Assembly (NCBI GenBank): GCA_016293535.1
Contig: JAEDEB010000045.1
Location: 1-18,183, forward strand
From: Bacteroidales bacterium
GTDB lineage: Bacteria; Bacteroidota; Bacteroidia; Bacteroidales; UBA932
Direction: 5' to 3'
Length of the DNA: 18,183 bases
Below the pieces are notes generated by a model, which was not told the DNA's origin, searched no databases, and saw only the letters and a program-made list of their open reading frames with translations. Below are positions 7,378 to 13,134 of this stretch, one piece after another. Both the position numbers and the translations under genes were made by a program. The first letter of the stretch is position 1, and each line of letters begins with the position of its first letter.

Positions 7378-8370
7378 ATGGACAGTGTCAACATCAAAGA
7401 ATTGAACGACAGGATCCAGCAGGAGAGTGCCTTTGTGGACCTGCTCACAATGGAGATGAACAAGGTCATCGTGGGACAGAAGTCCCTGATAGAGAATTTG
7501 ATGATAGGTCTTCTCGCCAACGGCCACATCCTCCTCGAGGGTGTTCCGGGACTGGCCAAGACCCTTGCCATCAACACTCTGGCATCAGCGGTGGACGCCA
7601 AGTTCAACCGTATCCAGTTCACCCCGGACCTTCTTCCGGCGGACCTCATCGGCACGATGATCTATTCCCAGAAGACCGAGTCCTTCCAGATAAAGAAGGG
7701 ACCGGTCTTCGCCAATTTTGTGCTCGCGGATGAAATCAACCGTTCTCCGGCGAAGGTCCAGTCAGCCCTGCTCGAGGCGATGCAGGAGCGTCAGGTCACC
7801 ATAGGCGACGAGACCTTCAGCCTCCCGGAGCCTTTCCTCGTGATGGCAACACAGAACCCTATCGAGCAGGAGGGTACTTATCCTCTGCCGGAAGCCCAGC
7901 TTGACCGTTTCATGCTCAAGGTGGTGGTAAGCTATCCGAAGAAGGAGGAGGAAAAACTCATAGTCCGCATGCACAATGCCGGAGAGTTCCCGAAGGCTCA
8001 GGCCATACTCAAGCCCGAGGACATAGTCAGGGCGCGCAAGGTCGTCAGGGAGGTCTATATGGACGAGAAGATAGAGCGTTATATCGTCGACATAGTCTTT
8101 GCAACGAGGAACCCTCAGGACTACGGGCTCGGAAAACTGTCCGGCCTCATTTCCTACGGCGCCTCTCCGCGTGCGAGCATAGCCCTTTCCATGGCTGCCA
8201 AGGCCTATGCCTTCATCAGGCGCCGCGGCTATGTTATCCCGGAGGACGTACGCGCGGTCTGCAACGAGGTGCTCCGCCACAGAATTGGTCTCACTTACGA
8301 GGCTGAGGCGGAGAATGTAACCACAGAGCAGATCATTGCCGAGGTTATTAACGCAGTTGAAGTTCCTTAA
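7378..8370 (+). CDS. moxR: MoxR-family AAA+ ATPase of the Bat operon
   Basis: The 330-residue protein is the usual size for MoxR ATPases. Visible motifs are Walker A GVPGLAKT (55-62), Walker B VLADE (115-119), sensor 1 ATQNP (157-161) and an arginine-finger region around R177 in EAQLDRF. The C-terminal lid contains the LSYGASPRA-like motif (here ISYGASPRAS). These ATPases act as chaperone-like partners of VWA proteins, and in Bat operons the gene is always next to a DUF58 gene and batA/batB. The ATG at 7378 is preferred over an in-frame TTG at 7321, which would place the start inside the divergent promoter gap. Its TAA overlaps the next start by one base (TAATG). Confidence 0.95.
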   Translation: MDSVNIKELNDRIQQESAFVDLLTMEMNKVIVGQKSLIENLMIGLLANGHILLEGVPGLAKTLAINTLASAVDAKFNRIQFTPDLLPADLIGTMIYSQKTESFQIKKGPVFANFVLADEINRSPAKVQSALLEAMQERQVTIGDETFSLPEPFLVMATQNPIEQEGTYPLPEAQLDRFMLKVVVSYPKKEEEKLIVRMHNAGEFPKAQAILKPEDIVRARKVVREVYMDEKIERYIVDIVFATRNPQDYGLGKLSGLISYGASPRASIALSMAAKAYAFIRRRGYVIPEDVRAVCNEVLRHRIGLTYEAEAENVTTEQIIAEVINAVEVP

Positions 8371-9260
8371 TGGCTCAGGACAGGACAAGCGACCTCCTCA
8401 GGAAGGTCAGGAAGATTGAGATCAGGACCAGGGCTCTCTCCCATCAGGTCTTCGCCGGCGAGTACCATTCCGCCTTCAAGGGCAAGGGTATGACCTTCAG
8501 CGAGGTGAGGGAGTACCAGTGGGGTGACGATGTCCGCAATATGGACTGGAATGTCACGGCCCGTCTGGGCGCGCCCTATGTCAAGGTCTTCGAGGAAGAG
8601 AGGGAGATGACCGTGATGCTGCTGGTGGATGTCAGCCGCTCGGGTCTCTTCGGAACCTCTTCCATGAGCAAGCGCGACCTCCTTGCAGAGATTGCCGCCG
8701 TGCTCTCCTTCTCCGCGATCATCAACAATGACAAGGTCGGTGCCCTGCTCTTCAGCGACAAGGTGGAGAAGTTCATTCCGCCGAAGAAGGGCAGGAGCCA
8801 TCTCCTGCACATCATACGCGAGGTCGTGGAGTTCACTCCGGAGTCTGACGGCACCGATGTGGGAGCCGCGCTGAGGTATCTCACCAACGCGATTAAGAAG
8901 AAGTGCACAGCCTTTGTGCTTTCCGACCTCATCGACGTGGACGCTGAGCGTATGCCGCGCTATGAGGATGCGCTCAAGGTCGCTGTGAACCGCCACGACA
9001 TTTCGATGATAGAGGTCTATGATCCGGCGGAAAGGAACATACCCGATGTGGGACTCGTCCACGTCAAGGACTCCGAAACGGGGAAGGCCGCGTGGGTGGA
9101 CACCTCGTCCGCAAAGATGAGGGCGGAGTACCGCCGGTGGTTCTCCGACGTTGCCGACAACACCTCCAAGCTCCTTATGAAATACAGCGTGGACAGTGTC
9201 AGCATCGCGACTGACCAGGACTACGTCAAGGGACTGATGACATTTTTTCAGAAGCGATGA
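8370..9260 (+). CDS. DUF58 domain protein (VWA-like, YeaD2-type)
   Basis: This soluble 296-residue protein carries the DUF58 signature: GKGMTFSEVREYQWGDDVRN (38-57), then MDWNVTAR (58-65). It is followed by a VWA-like core whose metal-site motif DVSRS (87-91) is intact. No signal peptide or membrane helix is visible, so it is expected to be cytoplasmic. The family is almost always encoded beside a MoxR ATPase and is thought to be its partner or substrate. The gene is coupled on both sides: one-base overlap with moxR and a four-base ATGA overlap with the next gene. Its molecular activity is not known. Confidence 0.92.
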   Translation: MAQDRTSDLLRKVRKIEIRTRALSHQVFAGEYHSAFKGKGMTFSEVREYQWGDDVRNMDWNVTARLGAPYVKVFEEEREMTVMLLVDVSRSGLFGTSSMSKRDLLAEIAAVLSFSAIINNDKVGALLFSDKVEKFIPPKKGRSHLLHIIREVVEFTPESDGTDVGAALRYLTNAIKKKCTAFVLSDLIDVDAERMPRYEDALKVAVNRHDISMIEVYDPAERNIPDVGLVHVKDSETGKAAWVDTSSAKMRAEYRRWFSDVADNTSKLLMKYSVDSVSIATDQDYVKGLMTFFQKR

Positions 9261-10303
9261 ATAATTCAGGAAGCCTGATGAGAAGCTTTTTCACAATATT
9301 GGCGGCGCTCTTTTGCCTGCCGGCAGCTGTCTTTGCGCGGGGACGCGGGGAGGACATTGCCGACGGTGCCTTTCTGCGCCAGTTACAGGAGAGGGATTCC
9401 GTACTCATAGCCGACCAGCTCAAGTACGGCGTAAGGCTCAATTCGGTGGAGGAAGGCACGAGACTGATGCTTCCGGACTGGAAGGATACGGTCGTGACCG
9501 GAGTGGACCTGGTCCGTTCGTGGACTCTCGATACGGTCCGTGTCCGCAAGGCATCCAAGGACAGGCCCGCCGGCTATGACATCGAGGCTTATGTTGTGCT
9601 GACAAGTTTCGAGGAGGGTCTTCACGACCTTCCTGGCATAAGCGTGGGACGGTGGTTCCCGGACGGCGTGACGGATACGCTCAGTTTCGAAGCCACCCAG
9701 CTCGTGGTCAAGACCCTGCCTGTGGATACGGCGACTTTCGTCGTCAACGACCTCAAGGGGCAGGTGCGCTATCCTGTGACTTTCAGGGAAGTGCTCCCTT
9801 ACCTGCTGGGCTGTCTCGCCTTTGCGGGCCTCGTGGCCCTGCTTGTGTGGATGATTGTCCGTATGCGTCGGCGCAGGGCTGAGAAGGAGGCTGCCTCCAG
9901 GGAACCTGCCCATATCACCGCCCTGAGGAAACTGGACAGGTGGCGCGGGGAGAAATTCTGGGAACCGGCCCAGCAGAAGGCCTTCTATTCCGGGGTAACC
10001 GATGTCCTGAGAGAGTACATATACGCCCGCTACGGGGTTTCCGCGATGGAGATGACCACGCGCGAACTTTTCGCAGCCCTTGCCGACAGGCAGATTCCGG
10101 AGGAACTTTCGGGAGAGCTCCGGGAACTCTTCGAGAGGGCGGATTTCGTGAAGTTTGCGAAGCATGCGGCTGAACGCGAGGAGAACGCTGCTGTCGTTCC
10201 TTTTGCAGTGCGCTTCGTCACGTCCACCTACCAGTCTGACATAGAGGATGAGGCCGCAGCAGCGCAGAACGACAAACCAACTGAAACAGGGGAGGAAAAG
10301 TGA
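9257..10303 (+). CDS. Bat-operon membrane protein with periplasmic and cytoplasmic domains (DUF4381-like)
   Basis: The 348-residue protein has a signal peptide or anchor at about 9-27, a periplasmic domain to about 178, one membrane helix at about 181-202 and then a basic stop-transfer run (RMRRRR). A cytoplasmic domain of about 140 residues ends it. It occupies the slot between DUF58 and batA where Bat operons carry an uncharacterised protein. The cytoplasmic part (LRKLDRWR, FYSGVTDVLREYI, LFERADFVKFAKHA) resembles the cytoplasmic part of BatD encoded downstream, so the two may be distant paralogues. The start at 9257 overlaps the DUF58 stop by four bases. A second in-frame ATG at 9278 would also leave the signal peptide intact. 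Function unknown; a scaffold role is inference from position. Confidence 0.8.
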   Translation: MNNSGSLMRSFFTILAALFCLPAAVFARGRGEDIADGAFLRQLQERDSVLIADQLKYGVRLNSVEEGTRLMLPDWKDTVVTGVDLVRSWTLDTVRVRKASKDRPAGYDIEAYVVLTSFEEGLHDLPGISVGRWFPDGVTDTLSFEATQLVVKTLPVDTATFVVNDLKGQVRYPVTFREVLPYLLGCLAFAGLVALLVWMIVRMRRRRAEKEAASREPAHITALRKLDRWRGEKFWEPAQQKAFYSGVTDVLREYIYARYGVSAMEMTTRELFAALADRQIPEELSGELRELFERADFVKFAKHAAEREENAAVVPFAVRFVTSTYQSDIEDEAAAAQNDKPTETGEEK

Positions 10304-11286
10304 TGTTTTTCGAATATCCTGCAATACTCTGGCTCGAGTTCATACCTCTGCTGCTTCTGGGCTTTTATGTCTGGCAGGAGCTCTGCGGCAGACGCCCGCA
10401 CATGAGGGTATCCGCACTTGCGCCATGGAAGAGTGCCGATACGCGTATTCGTGCGCTTCTGCGGCATATTCCGACCGTCCTCATGCTCGCGGCTGTTTCG
10501 CTCATAATAGTGGCTATGGCGCGTCCGCGTTCGTCCAGCCAGATGGAAAAGATCGACACCGAGGGCATTGACATAGTTCTCGCGATGGACGTTTCTTCCA
10601 GTATGCTCGCACGCGACTTCAAGCCCGACCGCCTGTCCGCCTCGAAGGACATAGCCATCGAGTTCATTTCGCAGCGGCCGTATGACCGTATGGGCATAGT
10701 CGTTTTCGCAGGGGAGAGCTATACCCAGTGCCCGCTCACCACGGACCGCGCGGCGCTGATAAATATGATGAAGGAGGTCCAGACCGATCTCATCGAGGAC
10801 GGAACCGCCATAGGCAACGGACTCGCGACGGCGGTTGCGAGGATGAAGGATTCGGATGCGAAGAGCAGGGTCGTGATTCTGCTGACCGACGGCGTCAACA
10901 ACAGGGGAGAGGTGACCCCGCAGACGGCTGCGGAGATTGCGAAGACCTACGGCGTGCGTGTGTACACCATAGGTGTGGGAGCCAACGGGACCGCTCCATA
11001 TCCGGTGATGACCCCTTGGGGACCGGATGTACAGAATATGCAGGTGGAGATTGACGAGGACCTGCTCAGACAGATAGCGGACGCGACGGGAGGCAAGTAT
11101 TTCCGCGCTACCGACAATACCAAGCTGGCGGAGATTTACAGCGAGATAAACAAGATGGAAAAGGCGAAGACCACGGTTGACAGTTTCCCTGTCTACAAGG
11201 AACTGTTCTCCTCCTATGCTGTCATCGCCCTTGTCTGCCTGTTGCTCTCCCTCTGCCTCGGAATGTTCACCAGAAGACTGCCATAG
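10303..11286 (+). CDS. batA: BatA, membrane-anchored VWA protein
   Basis: The 327-residue protein has two N-terminal membrane segments (about 6-24 and 56-73), a VWA domain from about 88, and a C-terminal helix (about 301-321). The metal-ion-dependent adhesion site is complete: DVSSS (96-100), a Thr in EDGTAIG (near 168) and the Asp of LTDG (196). I chose ATG 10303, which overlaps the previous stop (TGATG) and sits 7 bases after GGAGG at 10291-10295. A GTG at 10300 is the alternative and adds one residue. In Bat operons this protein pairs with BatB and is proposed to form a membrane complex. The partner ligand is not known. Confidence 0.92.
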   Translation: MFFEYPAILWLEFIPLLLLGFYVWQELCGRRPHMRVSALAPWKSADTRIRALLRHIPTVLMLAAVSLIIVAMARPRSSSQMEKIDTEGIDIVLAMDVSSSMLARDFKPDRLSASKDIAIEFISQRPYDRMGIVVFAGESYTQCPLTTDRAALINMMKEVQTDLIEDGTAIGNGLATAVARMKDSDAKSRVVILLTDGVNNRGEVTPQTAAEIAKTYGVRVYTIGVGANGTAPYPVMTPWGPDVQNMQVEIDEDLLRQIADATGGKYFRATDNTKLAEIYSEINKMEKAKTTVDSFPVYKELFSSYAVIALVCLLLSLCLGMFTRRLP

Positions 11287-11298
11287 GAGGGAAGACTT

Positions 11299-12300
11299 AT
11301 GTTGTATTTTGCACAAACCGATTTTCTGCTGCTTCTGCTGCTGATTCCGTTTTTCTTCGTGGCTTATGCCCTCGTGAGAAGAGCTCGCCGCAAGCGTGTT
11401 GAAAAGCTCGGAGACCCGGCTCTCGTGTCCGCACTTATGCCTTCGGCGTCGGCTGCCAAGGGCTGGGTGAGACTCAGTCTCTTCAGTGTGGCCTTCTTCT
11501 TCTTCGTGCTGGGTCTTGCCCGCCCGCAGATAGGAGCCAAACTCAAGGAGCACAAGATCAAGGGCGCGGAGATAATGATATGCCTTGACGTGTCCAACTC
11601 CATGCTCGCGGAGGATTATTCTCCGAACAGGCTCGAGAGGGCAAAACTGGCTATATCCAGACTCGTGGACAAACTCAGCGGCGACAGGATAGGGCTCATC
11701 GTTTTTGCCGGCGAACCCTTTGTCCAGCTCCCGATAACGACTGACTACATTTCCGCGAAAATGTTCATGAACACGGTTTCCACCGAATCGGTTCCGGTTC
11801 AGGGCACCGCAGTGGGAGAGGCCATCAACGTTGCGATACGCAGTTTCAGCGCCCAGAGCGAGAAGAGCCGCGCGATAATCGTCATCACCGACGGCGAGAA
11901 TCACGAGGATGACCCGGTGACTGCCGCACGTCAGGCGGCGGAACTCGGGATAAGGGTGTTCACCATAGGTGTGGGTTCCCCGGAGGGCAAACCTATACCG
12001 GTCAACGGAGAACTTCTCAAGGACAAGGAGGGGAACATAGTGGTCACGAGGCTCGACGAGTCGGTGCTTCGCGAAATCGCGGAGGCCGGTTCGGGTGCAT
12101 ACGTGCGTGCGGGTAACAGCGAATTCGGTCTTCAGCCCATAGTCGACAGCATCAAGAAGATGGACGAGGAGGAATTCAGTTCAATGGTTTTCGAAGAGTT
12201 TGATGAACAGTATATGTATTTCTTCGCCATCGCGCTGGTGTTCCTGGTGCTTGAAATACTGATAGGCGAAAGAAGATACGGGAGGAGTATATTCAAATGA
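11299..12300 (+). CDS. batB: BatB, membrane-anchored VWA protein
   Basis: The 333-residue protein has the same plan as BatA: membrane segments at about 8-26 and 57-73, a VWA domain, and a C-terminal helix before the end (YMYFFAIALVFLVLEIL). The metal site is intact: DVSNS (97-101), T170 in VQGTAVGE and D198 in ITDGEN. The VWA core closely parallels that of BatA (RLERAKLAI and RIGLIVFAGEPFVQLPITTD against RLSASKDIA and RMGIVVFAGESYTQCPLTTD), so the pair arose by duplication. GGAGG at 11286-11290 overlaps the batA stop and lies 8 bases before the ATG. Its stop overlaps batC by four bases (ATGA). Confidence 0.92.
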   Translation: MLYFAQTDFLLLLLLIPFFFVAYALVRRARRKRVEKLGDPALVSALMPSASAAKGWVRLSLFSVAFFFFVLGLARPQIGAKLKEHKIKGAEIMICLDVSNSMLAEDYSPNRLERAKLAISRLVDKLSGDRIGLIVFAGEPFVQLPITTDYISAKMFMNTVSTESVPVQGTAVGEAINVAIRSFSAQSEKSRAIIVITDGENHEDDPVTAARQAAELGIRVFTIGVGSPEGKPIPVNGELLKDKEGNIVVTRLDESVLREIAEAGSGAYVRAGNSEFGLQPIVDSIKKMDEEEFSSMVFEEFDEQYMYFFAIALVFLVLEILIGERRYGRSIFK

Positions 12301-13115
12301 TGACATCCGGATTTTTCAGAACAGTGAGCTGCAGGTTCGGAGCGCTTATGGCTCTGGTTTTTGCGTTTCCGCTTATTGCTTCGGCACAGGTGGACAGACA
12401 CGATGTGCGCAAGGGCAACCGCGAGTTCCGCAGGGAAGACTATAGGGCGGCAGACGTCGATTACAGGAAGGCGCTGCTCCGCGATTCGACTTCATTCGCG
12501 GCCAATTTCAATCTCGCCAATACCCTCTACCGCCTTGCCGGAGGGCAGGAGGCGCAGGGCGGACTGGAGGAGATGAACAAGTACTACAAGGCTGCCCAGG
12601 CCGGGGCGGAAGGCTCGGAGTATGAGGCTGACTACTGGTTCAATATGGGAGATGCAGCTCTTGCAGCCAAGGATTACAGAACAGCAGTGGATGCTTTCCG
12701 CAGGTCCCTGCTGAAGAGGCCTGAGGACCTTGAGGCGAAGGAGAACTACATCTACGCAAAGGCAAAACTGGACGAACAGGAACAGAATCAGGACCAGAAT
12801 CAGGACCAGAATCAGGACCAGAACCAGGATCAGAACCAGGATCAGAATCAGGATCAAAACCAGGACCAGAACCAGGACCAGAACCAGAACCAGGATCAGA
12901 ATCAGGACCAGAACCAGAATCAGAACCAGAATCAGGATCAGAACCAGGATCAGAACCAAGACCAGAATCAGGACCAGCAGCCTCAGGGTCTGAGCCCTCA
13001 GCAGGCCCAGCAGATGCTTCAGGCAATACAGGCAAAGGAGAAGGAAACTCAGGACAAGGTCAACAAGGAGAAGGCTCTTTTGATGCAGTCACGTCAGAAA
13101 GAGAAGAATTGGTAG
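12297..13115 (+). CDS. batC: BatC, secreted TPR protein with Gln/Asn/Asp repeat tail
   Basis: The 272-residue protein has a signal peptide (about 1-30, cleavage near ASA-QV) and then TPR-type helices (about 35-160, for example FAANFNLANTLYRLAGG and YWFNMGDAALAAKDYRTAVDAFRRSL). A repeat of QDQNQ units covers 161-228, and a short charged, helical tail ends with QSRQKEKNW. TPRs point to protein-protein contacts in the periplasm, probably with BatA/BatB or BatD/E. The DNA GGAGG at 12281-12285 lies 11 bases before the start. A second ATG directly follows (12300), so the exact first residue is open by one codon. The polar repeat is far more extreme than the rest of the protein and is probably disordered. 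Confidence 0.88.
   Translation: MMTSGFFRTVSCRFGALMALVFAFPLIASAQVDRHDVRKGNREFRREDYRAADVDYRKALLRDSTSFAANFNLANTLYRLAGGQEAQGGLEEMNKYYKAAQAGAEGSEYEADYWFNMGDAALAAKDYRTAVDAFRRSLLKRPEDLEAKENYIYAKAKLDEQEQNQDQNQDQNQDQNQDQNQDQNQDQNQDQNQDQNQNQDQNQDQNQNQNQNQDQNQDQNQDQNQDQQPQGLSPQQAQQMLQAIQAKEKETQDKVNKEKALLMQSRQKEKNW
12777..12980 (+). repeat. Tandem 6/12-base repeat (CAGAAYCAGGAY) in batC
   Basis: About 204 bases consist almost only of CAGAAY and CAGGAY hexamers, usually alternating as a 12-base unit encoding Gln-Asn-Gln-Asp. A few places have doubled CAGAAY units (Gln-Asn-Gln-Asn). Copy number changes by slippage would not shift the frame, since every unit is a multiple of three. Third positions vary between T and C, which shows the array has drifted and is not freshly expanded. 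Spurious open frames on both strands cross this region because the repeat contains no stop in several frames. Confidence 0.95.
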
Positions 13116-13134
13116 AAGAAGTAAAGAGAGAGGT

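Noticed and set aside
7320..7655. N-terminal extension of TruA by 112 residues
   Set aside because: It runs antisense through the start of moxR and has no similarity to the TruA fold. The conserved start is at 7319.
10228..11904. 558-codon minus-strand frame opposite batA and batB
   Set aside because: It is His/Arg/Glu-rich shadow sequence with no domain, fully overlapping two clear VWA genes with intact metal-site motifs.
12492..12959. Minus-strand frame with long Leu/Ile/Val repeat, resembling membrane helices
   Set aside because: It is simply the complement of the Gln/Asn/Asp repeat in batC. The hydrophobic text is an artefact of the hexamer.
12777..12980. CRISPR-like array
   Set aside because: The repeats are 6/12 bases without spacers and lie inside an open frame, so this is a coding tandem repeat.
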